From Kibdelosporangium sp. MJ126-NF4 (lineage in GTDB: Bacteria > Actinomycetota > Actinomycetes > Mycobacteriales > Pseudonocardiaceae), in contig NZ_CDME01000011.1 of the NCBI RefSeq assembly GCF_000826545.1, positions 1,893,045-1,957,044 on the forward strand: a stretch of 64,000 nt of DNA, read 5' to 3'. The translations under genes and the position numbers were made by a program. How positions within the stretch are numbered: the first letter of the stretch is position 1; every line of letters begins with the position of its first letter. Below, piece by piece: positions 46,017-54,019 of this stretch. The notes under the pieces are model-generated. The model saw nothing but the letters and a program-made list of their open reading frames with translations, made no database searches and had not been told where the DNA came from.

Positions 46017-47269
46017 GCGCGCCCCAGCAACGCTACGACGGACGCCCACGCCTGCTGGCCAGACAGGCCGGTTCCCTCACCGAGCACATGAGTGCTGTCG
46101 GCCCGATGCCGATGAGCGTCGTCCCGCAGCTGATCGACATGGTCACCGCGTCCGGTCTGCGCGGCCGTGGCGGTGGCTGGTTTCCCAGCGGTCGCAAGAT
46201 GGCGTCGGTCTTCGGCAGGGACAACCGGCACGTCGTGGTGAACGGGATGGAGAGCGAACCGGCTTCGGGCAAGGACAAACTGCTGCTCCGGCACGCGCCG
46301 CACCTGGTTCTCGACGGCGCCGAACTGGCCGCGCTCGCGGTCGGCGCCGACCGGGTCACGGTCGCCGTGCACCGCGACACCGGGCTGGCCGAGCACCTGC
46401 TGAGCGTGATCGCCGACCGGGTCGCCGCCGGGTGGGGCGAGGTCCGGATCGACGTGTCCGAGCCACCGAGCCGGTACGTCTCCAGCGAGTCGACCGCGGT
46501 CGCCGGTTTCGTCGGCGGCGGTGAGGCACGGCCGAGGGCCGACTCGGCCAGGGTGTCCGGTGTCGAGGGCCGCCCGACCCTGGTGTCCAATGTGGAAACG
46601 TTTGCGCACGTCGCGCTGATCGCCCGCTACGGCCCGAACTGGTTCCGCCAGGCCGGAACCGCGGACGCGCCCGGCACGGCCCTGTTCACCGTCAGTGGCG
46701 CGGTGCGCAACCCGGGCGTCTACGAGCTGCCGGTCGGTGTCAGCGGCGAGACGATCCTGCGGGTGGCCAACGGGGTGCGTGAACCGATCTGCGCCCTGCT
46801 GGTCGGCGGGTACGGCGGCGCGTGGATCCCGCCGACCCAGCTGCACCGGCCGTTCTCGCCGGAAGGCCTCGAACCGCTGGGCGCCTCCGTCGGCGCCGGT
46901 GTCGTGGTCGCACTGCCCGCCAGGACGTGCGGCCTGTTCGAGACCGTCCGCGTCAGCGCGTGGATGGCGGCGCAGACCGCGGGCCAGTGCGGCCCGTGTT
47001 TCAAGGGACTGCCCGCGATCGCCGACGACTTCGCACAGATCGCCAGGGACGGCTCGCGCCAGGCGTACGAACGGTTGCGCTTCCGGCTCGGTGTGGTCAA
47101 CGGCAGGGGAGCGTGCGCGCATCCCGACGGGGTCGTGAAGTTCGTCGACTCCGCGCTGCGGACGTTCGCGCTGGACATCCGCCGTCACCTGTCCGGGCAG
47201 TCGTGCCACGGCGGCCCACGGGTGTTGCCCGTTCCCGACCCACCTGGAGAAGACGAGGGCTGGCGATGA
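46013..47269 (+). CDS. NuoF-like Fe-S/FMN oxidoreductase
   Basis: 418 residues from GTG 46013, overlapping the previous stop by GTGA. The FMN/NADH-site block GLRGRGGGWFPSGRKM near residue 45, the SLBB-like segment (GAVRNPGVYELPVG) and the C-terminal Fe-S block resemble NuoF of complex I. Visible cluster cysteines are C326, C329 (QCGPCFKG) and C368 (RGACAHPDG); the first Cys of the usual CxxCxxC appears replaced. It may oxidise NAD(P)H and feed electrons to the ferredoxin and haem membrane protein. Confidence 0.88.
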   Translation: MSAPQQRYDGRPRLLARQAGSLTEHMSAVGPMPMSVVPQLIDMVTASGLRGRGGGWFPSGRKMASVFGRDNRHVVVNGMESEPASGKDKLLLRHAPHLVLDGAELAALAVGADRVTVAVHRDTGLAEHLLSVIADRVAAGWGEVRIDVSEPPSRYVSSESTAVAGFVGGGEARPRADSARVSGVEGRPTLVSNVETFAHVALIARYGPNWFRQAGTADAPGTALFTVSGAVRNPGVYELPVGVSGETILRVANGVREPICALLVGGYGGAWIPPTQLHRPFSPEGLEPLGASVGAGVVVALPARTCGLFETVRVSAWMAAQTAGQCGPCFKGLPAIADDFAQIARDGSRQAYERLRFRLGVVNGRGACAHPDGVVKFVDSALRTFALDIRRHLSGQSCHGGPRVLPVPDPPGEDEGWR

Positions 47270-47466
47270 GCGAACAGCTGAAGGTCGACATGATCTCGTG
47301 CGACGGCCACGGTGTCTGCGCCGAACTGGTGCCCGAGCTGATCGGCATGGACGAATGGGGCTATCCCGTCCTCGCCAACGCGCCCGTGCCACGGGAACTG
47401 CACAAACACGCGCGCAAAGCCGTGTCACTGTGCCCGAAACTCGCGCTCAGCCTCGACAGAAGCTAG
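47266..47466 (+). CDS. Ferredoxin (3Fe-4S type)
   Basis: 66 residues from ATG 47266, overlapping the NuoF-like gene by ATGA. The cysteines C12 (SCDGHGVC), C18 and C56 (SLCPKL) give the spacing of a [3Fe-4S] ferredoxin. It is the last of the five-gene electron-transfer unit and is convergent with the rhamnulokinase gene, overlapping it by 4 bases. Confidence 0.92.
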   Translation: MSEQLKVDMISCDGHGVCAELVPELIGMDEWGYPVLANAPVPRELHKHARKAVSLCPKLALSLDRS

Positions 47467-48845
47467 TACTCCAGTCCGATCCTGGCCGCCGCCGAGCGCC
47501 ACGCCGTGCGTGACCGGCTCGGCTGGTACGCGGCGAACGCGGGCGGCGGTGTGGCGCGCACTCCCGCCGCCTGTGCCTGGACGAGAACGTTTCCCAGCGC
47601 GCTGGCCTCGACCGGTCCGGCCAGCACCGGAAGCCCGGACGCGTCCGCGGTCAGCTGGCACAGCAGGGAATTGCGTGCCCCGCCGCCGACCAGGTGGACG
47701 ACGTCGATGTCGTTCCCGGTCAGGCGCGCGGCGGTCCGCAGGGCGCAGGCGTGGGCCAGCGCCAGCGACTCGATGATCGTGCGGACGACAGCGGCTCGCG
47801 ACGGCGGCGCCGGTTGTCCGGTCCGCGCGCAGTACGCGGCTATCCGGGCGGGCATGTCACCGGGAGCGAAGAACGACGGGTCGTCCGGGTCGACAACGGC
47901 AGCGAACGCCGGTGCCTCCTCGGCGGCCACCAGCAACGGCGCCAGCGGCGTGTTCCACGTCCGCAGGCATTCGCTGAGCAACCACAGTCCCATGGTGTTG
48001 TGCAGGAACCGGACCGACGAGTCCACACCGGACTCGTTGGTGAAGTTCGCCGCCCGCGCGGCCGCGCTGAGCACAGGAGCGTCCAGCTTCACCCCGACCA
48101 GCGACCAGGTTCCGCAGGAGATGTACGCGGACCGGGAACTGGCGAACGGGACGGCGGCGACAGCGGACGCGGTGTCGTGCGAGGCGACGGCCACGACTGT
48201 GCTGGATCCGAAGGGGCTGGATCCGAAGTGCCCCAGTGGTTCGCCGGGCTGGCGCAGCGGCGGCAGCAGCTCACGGGGAAGACCGAGGCGGGACACGATG
48301 CTCGCCGACCACTGCCGGGTGGTGGCGTCCAGCAGGCCGGTGGTGGAGGCGTTGGTGACCTCGGCGCCGACCGTCCCGGTCAGCCAGTGGCCGATCAGGT
48401 CGGGCAGCAGCAGCATGGTGTGCCCGGCCAGGCGTTCGGGCGGTTCGGCCATCAGCTGGTAGATCGTGGTGAACGGCAGGTGCTGGATGCCGGTGATCGC
48501 GTACAGCTCGTCGTCCTCGATCAGCGCGCGGACCCGCTCGGCCACCCCGTCGACACGGGAGTCGCGGTAGCAGCGGACATCCCCGTCCAGTTCGCCGGAG
48601 GCGTCCAGCAGCCCGTAGTCGATGGCCCACGAGTCGATGCCGATCGACACCGGTGTCCCGGCGAGGCGCAGCCCGGCAAGCACGGCGTCGCGAATCTGCC
48701 CGACGTCCCAGCGCAGCCCGCCGCCGGGGCGATCACGCGGCCCAGTAGGGAAACGGCTCAGCTCGGTCAGCGTGACCTCGCCGCCGTCCACGACGCCGAG
48801 CATCACCCGGCCGCTGCTCGCCCCCAGGTCGACGGCGGCGAACAT
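47463..48845 (-). CDS. rhaB: Rhamnulokinase
   Basis: 460 residues from ATG 48845. The FGGY-kinase signatures are present: AAVDLGASSGRVMLG at the start, IDSWAIDYGLLD, ASHDTASAVAAVP, YISCGTWSLVGVKL and VHLVGGGARNSLLCQL. It phosphorylates L-rhamnulose to L-rhamnulose 1-phosphate. It is the third gene of the rhamnose operon (rhaI, aldolase fusion, rhaB), coupled through TGATG, a 1-base overlap of the aldolase stop and its start. Confidence 0.93.
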   Translation of the reverse strand: MFAAVDLGASSGRVMLGVVDGGEVTLTELSRFPTGPRDRPGGGLRWDVGQIRDAVLAGLRLAGTPVSIGIDSWAIDYGLLDASGELDGDVRCYRDSRVDGVAERVRALIEDDELYAITGIQHLPFTTIYQLMAEPPERLAGHTMLLLPDLIGHWLTGTVGAEVTNASTTGLLDATTRQWSASIVSRLGLPRELLPPLRQPGEPLGHFGSSPFGSSTVVAVASHDTASAVAAVPFASSRSAYISCGTWSLVGVKLDAPVLSAAARAANFTNESGVDSSVRFLHNTMGLWLLSECLRTWNTPLAPLLVAAEEAPAFAAVVDPDDPSFFAPGDMPARIAAYCARTGQPAPPSRAAVVRTIIESLALAHACALRTAARLTGNDIDVVHLVGGGARNSLLCQLTADASGLPVLAGPVEASALGNVLVQAQAAGVRATPPPAFAAYQPSRSRTAWRSAAARIGLEY

Positions 48846-50854
48846 CAGCGCAGGAAGGCCGCGGCGACCCCGGCGTCGACCGGGATGTGCACTCCCGTCG
48901 TGTGCGAGAGGTCGCCCGCGGTCAACGCGAACACCGCGTTGGCCACGTGTTCGGGCAGCACCTCCTGCTTCAGCAGGGTCCGCTGGGCGTAGAACTCGCC
49001 GAGCTTCTCCTCGGGCACGCCGTAGACCGCGGCCCGCTGCGCGCCCCAGCCCGAGGCGAAGATCCCCGAGCCGCGCACCACGCCGTCGGGGTTCACGCCG
49101 TTGACTCGGATCCCGTACGTGCCCAGCTCGGCGGCGAGCAGCCGGACCTGGTGCGCCTGGTCGGCCTTGGTCGCGCCGTACGCGATGTTGTTCGGCCCGG
49201 CGAACACCGAGTTCTTGCTGACGACGTAGACGATGTCGCCGCCCATTCCCTGCGAGATCATCACCCGCGCGGCCTCGCGGGAAACCAGGAACGACCCGCG
49301 TGCCATCACGTCGTGCTGGCGGTCCCAGTCCTCGACCGTGGTCTCCAGCAGGGATTTCGACACCGACAGCCCGGCGTTGTTCACCACCAGGTCCACGCCG
49401 CCGTACGCCAGGCACGCCGTGGCGACCGCCTCGGTGACCGCGTCCTCGGCGGTGACGTCCACGACGACGGCGGTGCCGCCGATCTCCTCGGCCACGTCCG
49501 CGGCCGCCTGCGTGTCACGGTCGGCCACGACCACGCACGCGCCCTCAGCCGCGAGGCGGCGCGCGATCGCCCGGCCGATTCCCGACCCGCCGCCGGTGAC
49601 CAGCGCGATCCGGGTGGCCAGCGGCTGGGGCGGTGGCATCCGGCGCAGCTTGGCCTCCTCCAGCTCCCAGTACTCGATCCGGAACTTCTCCGACTCGGGA
49701 ATGGGCTGGTAGCGGGACACCGACTCGGCGCCACGCAGCACGTTGATCGCGTTGACGTAGAACTCGCCCGCGACCCGTGCGGTCTGCTTGTCCCGCCCGA
49801 AGCTGAACATCCCGATCCCGGGCACGAGGATGATCGCCGGGTCGGCGCCCCGCATCGGCGGCGAGTCGGGCGTCGCGTGCCGCCGGTAGTACGCCGCATA
49901 GTCCTCGCGGTACCGGGTGTGCAGTGCCTCCAGCCGGGTGATCACGTCGTCCACGTCCGCTGTCGGCGGCATGTCCAGTACCAGCGGCGCGATCTTGGTG
50001 CGCAGGAAGTGGTCGGGGCAGGACGTGCCGAGCGCGGCGAGCCGCGGATGCTCCGCGCGGGCAAGGAAATCGAGGACGTTTTCGCTGTCGGTGTAGTGCC
50101 CGACCTGGCGGTTGTCCGTGGACGCCAGGCGCCGCAGCACCGGGAACAGCGCCGCCGCCCACGCCCGTCGTTCGTTCTCCGGCAGCGCCTCGTAGCCGGG
50201 CAGGACGGGCCCGAACGGCTCTGGTTTCCCGTTGCGGGCCAGGTACTCCGCCGCGGTGTGGATGATCTCCAGCGAGTTCGCCTCGCACTCGGCGCTGCTC
50301 AGGCCCCACGCGGTGATCCCGTGGCCGCCGAGGACACAGCCGATCGCGGCCGGGGTGGCGTCCCTGATCGCGGCGATGTCCAGCCCCAGCTGGAAACCGG
50401 GCCGCCGCCACGGCACCCACGCCACCCGGTCGCCGAAGATCTCGCGGGTCAGTTCCTCGCCGTCGACGGCGGTGGCCAGCGCTATCCCCGCGTCGGGGTG
50501 CAGGTGGTCCACGTGGGGCGCGTCAACCAGTCCATGCATGGCCGTGTCGATGCTCGGCGCCGCGCCGCCGCGGCCGTGCAGGCAGTGGTCGAACGCGGCG
50601 ACCATCTCGTCCTCGCGGTCCGCGCCCGGATACACGCCGACCAGCGAACGCAGCCGGTCGAGGCGCAGCACCGCGAGACCGTCCTGAGTCAGTGTGCCCA
50701 GGTCGCCGCCGGATCCCTTGACCCACATCAGGTCGACCTCGGCGCCGGTCACCGGGTCGAGCCCGGTGCCCTTGGCCGAGACGTTCCCGCCCGCGTAGTT
50801 GGTGTTGCGCCGATCGGCTCCCAGCGAGTGCGCCCTGGCCAGCAGTTCGTCCAC
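48845..50854 (-). CDS. rhaD: Bifunctional rhamnulose-1-P aldolase/short-chain dehydrogenase
   Basis: 669 residues from GTG 50854. The N-terminal class II aldolase domain (about 1-400) keeps HLHPDAGIALA and GGHGITAWG metal-site blocks. The C-terminal SDR domain (about 420-665) has TGGGSGIGRAIARRLA, NNAGLSVS, and a catalytic Ser/Tyr/Lys set in SKNSVFAGPNNIAYGATK. The fusion splits rhamnulose 1-phosphate to dihydroxyacetone phosphate and lactaldehyde and then oxidises or reduces the lactaldehyde. It starts 1 base after the rhaI stop. Confidence 0.93.
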   Translation of the reverse strand: MDELLARAHSLGADRRNTNYAGGNVSAKGTGLDPVTGAEVDLMWVKGSGGDLGTLTQDGLAVLRLDRLRSLVGVYPGADREDEMVAAFDHCLHGRGGAAPSIDTAMHGLVDAPHVDHLHPDAGIALATAVDGEELTREIFGDRVAWVPWRRPGFQLGLDIAAIRDATPAAIGCVLGGHGITAWGLSSAECEANSLEIIHTAAEYLARNGKPEPFGPVLPGYEALPENERRAWAAALFPVLRRLASTDNRQVGHYTDSENVLDFLARAEHPRLAALGTSCPDHFLRTKIAPLVLDMPPTADVDDVITRLEALHTRYREDYAAYYRRHATPDSPPMRGADPAIILVPGIGMFSFGRDKQTARVAGEFYVNAINVLRGAESVSRYQPIPESEKFRIEYWELEEAKLRRMPPPQPLATRIALVTGGGSGIGRAIARRLAAEGACVVVADRDTQAAADVAEEIGGTAVVVDVTAEDAVTEAVATACLAYGGVDLVVNNAGLSVSKSLLETTVEDWDRQHDVMARGSFLVSREAARVMISQGMGGDIVYVVSKNSVFAGPNNIAYGATKADQAHQVRLLAAELGTYGIRVNGVNPDGVVRGSGIFASGWGAQRAAVYGVPEEKLGEFYAQRTLLKQEVLPEHVANAVFALTAGDLSHTTGVHIPVDAGVAAAFLR

Positions 50855-50855
50855 G

Positions 50856-52022
50856 TCAGGCTCCCCATCCGGCGGCGCTGCCGCCGAGGCGTTCGGACAC
50901 GATCCTGTCCTGGTGCCCCGAACGCCGGTACGCGCCGAGCGGATCCGGGTCGATCCCCATGTCCTCGCGCAGCCGCGCCAGCAACGGCCGGACGTCGGTG
51001 TTGTAGGCGTCCATCATGACCTCGTTCGCGCCGAGCACGTCACCGTCCATCTGGGAGCGTCGCAGCGCCTCGGTGTCGACGAGCAGCGCCTTGGCCGTCG
51101 CCTCCTGGACGTTGAGCACCGACCGGATCAGCGCGGGGATCTTCGGCTCGATGTTGTGGCACTGGTCGAGCATGAACGCCACGCCCGCGGCCGGGTCGAG
51201 GCCGCTGCCCAGCACGATCTCGGTCATGATCCGGAACAGCTGGAACGGGTCGGCCGCGCCGACCATCAGGTCGTCGTCGGCGTAGAACCGGGAGTTGAAG
51301 TGGAACCCGCCCAGCCGGGAGCGGTGCAGCAGGAACGCCACGATGAACTCGATGTTCGTGCCCGGCGCGTGGTGCCCGGTGTCCACCAGCACCCGCGCGC
51401 GCGGCCCGAGGTCGACGCAGTGGGCGAAGCTGGTTCCCCAGTCCGGCACGTCGGTCGCGTAGAAGGCCGGTTCGAAGAGCTTGTACTCCAGCAGCATCCG
51501 CTGGTCGCCGGTCAGCCGTTCGTACACCGTGTGCAGCGCCGCGGACAGCCGGTCCTGCCGGGCGGCGATCGAGTCCTGGCCCGGGTAGTTCGTGCCGTCC
51601 GCGAACCACAGCGAGAGGTAATCCGATCCGGTGGTATCCATGATGTCGACGCAGTCCAGCAGGTGGTCGGTCGCCTTGCGGCGGACAGCCGGATCCGGGT
51701 TGCAGACGCTGCCCAGCCGGTAGTCGTCGTCCTGGAAGACGTTGGGGTTGATCGCGCCGAGGCTGATGCCGCGGTCACGGGCGTGCGCGGCCAGCGCTGC
51801 GTAGTCGTCGACCGTGTCCCACGGGATGTGCAGCGCCACGCTGGGGGCGACACCGGTGTACTGGTGCACGGTCGCGGCGTCGTCGACCTTCTCATAGGCG
51901 TTGCGCGGCACGCCCTGCTGGGCGAAGACCTTGAACCTGGTGCCCGAATTGCCGAACGCCCACGACGGGGTCTCGATGCGCTGCGCGCGCAACGCGGCAC
52001 GCACGGCCTGGCTGTCCGCCAT
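50856..52022 (-). CDS. rhaI: L-rhamnose isomerase
   Basis: 388 residues from ATG 52022, preceded by GGAGGGCGG. It matches the RhaI (Pseudomonas-type) family: ETPSWAFGNSGTRFKVF, NPNVFQDDDYRLGS, LWFADGTNYPGQDS, KLFEPAFYATDVPDWG and DTGHHAPGTNIEF supply the metal-binding residues. It interconverts L-rhamnose and L-rhamnulose. It is the first gene of the rhamnose operon, with a perfect LacI-type palindrome 17 bases upstream, and is divergent from the LacI regulator. Confidence 0.95.
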   Translation of the reverse strand: MADSQAVRAALRAQRIETPSWAFGNSGTRFKVFAQQGVPRNAYEKVDDAATVHQYTGVAPSVALHIPWDTVDDYAALAAHARDRGISLGAINPNVFQDDDYRLGSVCNPDPAVRRKATDHLLDCVDIMDTTGSDYLSLWFADGTNYPGQDSIAARQDRLSAALHTVYERLTGDQRMLLEYKLFEPAFYATDVPDWGTSFAHCVDLGPRARVLVDTGHHAPGTNIEFIVAFLLHRSRLGGFHFNSRFYADDDLMVGAADPFQLFRIMTEIVLGSGLDPAAGVAFMLDQCHNIEPKIPALIRSVLNVQEATAKALLVDTEALRRSQMDGDVLGANEVMMDAYNTDVRPLLARLREDMGIDPDPLGAYRRSGHQDRIVSERLGGSAAGWGA

Positions 52023-52038
52023 CCGCCCTCCAGTGCAC

Positions 52039-52050
52039 TGAAACGTTTCA
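52039..52050. promoter_or_regulatory. LacI-type operator between rhaI and its regulator
   Basis: TGAAACGTTTCA is a perfect 12-bp palindrome with the CG centre typical of LacI/GalR operators. It overlaps a second palindrome, CAGTGCACTG (52031-52040). It lies 17 bases before the rhaI start in the 113-base divergent region. Confidence 0.85.
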
Positions 52051-52135
52051 CCACGCTCGCCGCCCAAGTTAGCCCCGCGCCGCCGGAGGCGTCAAGGTGC
52101 CTGGTCAACGCCCCCGAGGTTGATACGCTTCGGCC

Positions 52136-53137
52136 ATGGCGCCGAGTATCAAGGATGTCGCCGTTCGGGCGGGGGTCTCCATCGGCACGGTGTCCAATGT
52201 GCTCAACCGGCCGGACAAGGTCGCCGACGCGACACGGGACCAGGTGCTCGCCGCCATCGACGAGCTGGGGTTCGTCCGCAACTCCTCGGCCGCGCAACTG
52301 CGCGCGGGCACCAGCCGGTCGCTCGGCCTGATCGTGCTGGACATGGCGAACCCGTTCTTCCACGACGTGGCCAAGGGCGTCGAGGACATCGCCACCGAGC
52401 TGGGCTACGCGGTGGTGTTGTGCAACTCCGACGAGCAGACCGCGCGCGAGGACCGTTACCTGCAGGTCCTCGAGGAACAGCGGGTCAGGGGAGTGCTGAT
52501 CACACCGGTCGAGGTCAGCTCCGAGCGGCTGGACGCGTTGCGCAGGCGCGGCACGCCGACAGTGCTGGTCGACCGGCACGACCCCCGCATCGACTGCTGT
52601 TCGGTCGCGGTCGACGACGTGGCCGGCGGCGAACTGGCGGGCGCCCACCTGGTAGCGAAGGGGCACCGGCGAATCGCGTACTTCAGCGGGCCGCTGGCCA
52701 TCCCCCAGTGCGCGGACCGGCTGGCGGGCTTACGGGCGGCTGTCGGCGACGCGGGCCTCGACCCGGACACCGCGATCGACGTGATCGAACTGCCCACCTT
52801 GAAAGCCAGGATCGCCTACCAGGCCGCCCGCGCGGAGTTCGAGCGGCACACGGACGTCACGGCGGCCTTCTGTGCCAACGACCTGCTGGCCCTCGGCCTG
52901 CTGCGGGCCGCGGTCAGCACCGGCCGCCGTGTCCCACAGGACATCGCGATCATGGGCTACGACGACATAGAGTTCGCCGCCGACGCCGCGGTGCCGCTGT
53001 CCTCGGTCAGGCAACCCACTCTCCACATAGGACGAAGCGCGGCCGAGCTCCTGCTGGAGGAATGCGACCACCCGGACACACACGACCACCAGCAGGTCAT
53101 GTTCAAACCGGAACTCCTCATCCGCGAATCCACCTGA
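52136..53137 (+). CDS. LacI-family regulator of rhamnose genes
   Basis: 333 residues. The LacI HTH (about 4-50, IKDVAVRAGVSIGTVSNVLN with the hinge AAQLRAGTSRSLG) precedes a periplasmic-binding-protein-like domain (LGLIVLDMANPFFHDVAKG, then AIMGYDDIEFA). It probably represses the rhaI-rhaD-rhaB operon until L-rhamnose or a derivative binds. The divergent layout and the palindrome 52039-52050 support this assignment. Confidence 0.93.
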   Translation: MAPSIKDVAVRAGVSIGTVSNVLNRPDKVADATRDQVLAAIDELGFVRNSSAAQLRAGTSRSLGLIVLDMANPFFHDVAKGVEDIATELGYAVVLCNSDEQTAREDRYLQVLEEQRVRGVLITPVEVSSERLDALRRRGTPTVLVDRHDPRIDCCSVAVDDVAGGELAGAHLVAKGHRRIAYFSGPLAIPQCADRLAGLRAAVGDAGLDPDTAIDVIELPTLKARIAYQAARAEFERHTDVTAAFCANDLLALGLLRAAVSTGRRVPQDIAIMGYDDIEFAADAAVPLSSVRQPTLHIGRSAAELLLEECDHPDTHDHQQVMFKPELLIREST

Positions 53138-53215
53138 GCAACCGCGCACCGGCTGGCTGCACACCCGCTGGCTGCGGCTCCCAGCGTGTTGGCCCAACCC
53201 ACCTGTGTGGCTCTG

Positions 53216-53330
53216 CGCACGTGTGGGTCTCGCGCACGTGTGGGTCTCGCGTACCGGGGGTCTTGCGCACGTGTGGGTCTCGAGTCACCTAAGTGGCTCT
53301 GCGCACGAACCCCGGTGGGTCGAGACCCAC
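53216..53330 (+). repeat. 17-bp tandem repeats and palindrome downstream of LacI
   Basis: CGCACGTGTGGGTCTCG occurs at 53216-53232, 53233-53249 and 53266-53282, with a degenerate copy at 53250-53265. It is followed by a palindrome GTGGGTC-GA-GACCCAC (53315-53330). The array begins about 80 bases after the LacI stop. Open frames through it have poor codon use and were not called. Confidence 0.7.
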
Positions 53331-53814
53331 AGGTGAGTCGACACAACACGCTGGAAGCCCGGGCTGGCTGGAATGCAGCCAACCCGACGGGGGGTCCCGC
53401 TGGCGTCCAACCTGGTTCTGTCTTATGCAGACGTTCAAGACAATCGGCCCCTTCCGCGCGGCGACGGCGTTTTTGAGAACGTCACGGTTACGCGTGAGTA
53501 TCCGCATTCTTAATGGCCGCTTTCCGCGTGCGTCCGGCCTAGTGTCGTTCACCCGGTCCACCACGGGTGATCACGGTGGGGCACGGGGTGCGCACCGGGT
53601 GTGCATCCCGTGCGATCAAGGGTCTGACCTGCGGGAGCGCTGTCCTGGCTACCGGTATGAGATCTTCATGATCCAGGTATGGGTTTCTCCCGTTCCCGGC
53701 AGTGATGGATCTGCGAGGGCATTGATTAGGGCGACACTGGTACCCACGTCGACGCTGGCGCAAACTTTTCGGCAACGGCAATTCGAGCGGGGAAAACCGA
53801 GATTGGGGCACATT
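53331..53814. other. Intergenic region before the TOMM genes
   Basis: About 480 bases with no supported gene. A plus-strand frame is open from 53293, but its third-position GC is low until 53815, where it rises sharply, so the upstream part is judged non-coding. It probably holds the promoter of the TOMM genes, though no convincing -35/-10 pair was found. Confidence 0.6.
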
Positions 53815-54012
53815 GTGATCGTCGCACTCACCACCAGCCTGACCGACACCATCGAGACCTTCTTCGCGGACGTCGACCTGCGCTCGTCCGGCTCGGACGT
53901 CGTCATCGACGAACTCGACCAGTGGCACAACCCCGTGCACTCGGTCGCCGGGTTCACCCAGACCTTCAACCTCGTCCTCGTCGCCGAGCGGCAGTTACCG
54001 GTGGGGAGTTGA
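53815..54012 (+). CDS. 65-aa peptide, candidate RiPP precursor or TOMM accessory protein
   Basis: 65 residues from GTG 53815, chosen because GC-rich third positions begin there and GGGG stands about 7 bases upstream. The sequence opens MIVALTTSLTDTIETFFADVD and ends VAGFTQTFNLVLVAERQ-type, with the middle SDVVIDELDQWHNPVHS. It has Ser and Thr but no Cys. It ends 7 bases before the cyclodehydratase gene. Position and size suit a TOMM precursor, with an acidic leader, but the C-terminal part is not rich in Cys/Ser/Thr, so an accessory role is equally possible. Confidence 0.6.
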   Translation: MIVALTTSLTDTIETFFADVDLRSSGSDVVIDELDQWHNPVHSVAGFTQTFNLVLVAERQLPVGS

Positions 54013-54019
54013 CCGGGCG

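Noticed and set aside
53315..53330. Palindrome GTGGGTC-GA-GACCCAC as a lacI terminator or attachment site
   Set aside because: No U-tract, short arms, and no integrase or direct-repeat partner in the window; kept only as part of the repeat region.
53293..53814. Long open frame running into the 65-aa gene from 53293 or ATG 53668
   Set aside because: Third-position GC is low and no ribosome-binding site is present until GTG 53815, where coding-type composition begins.
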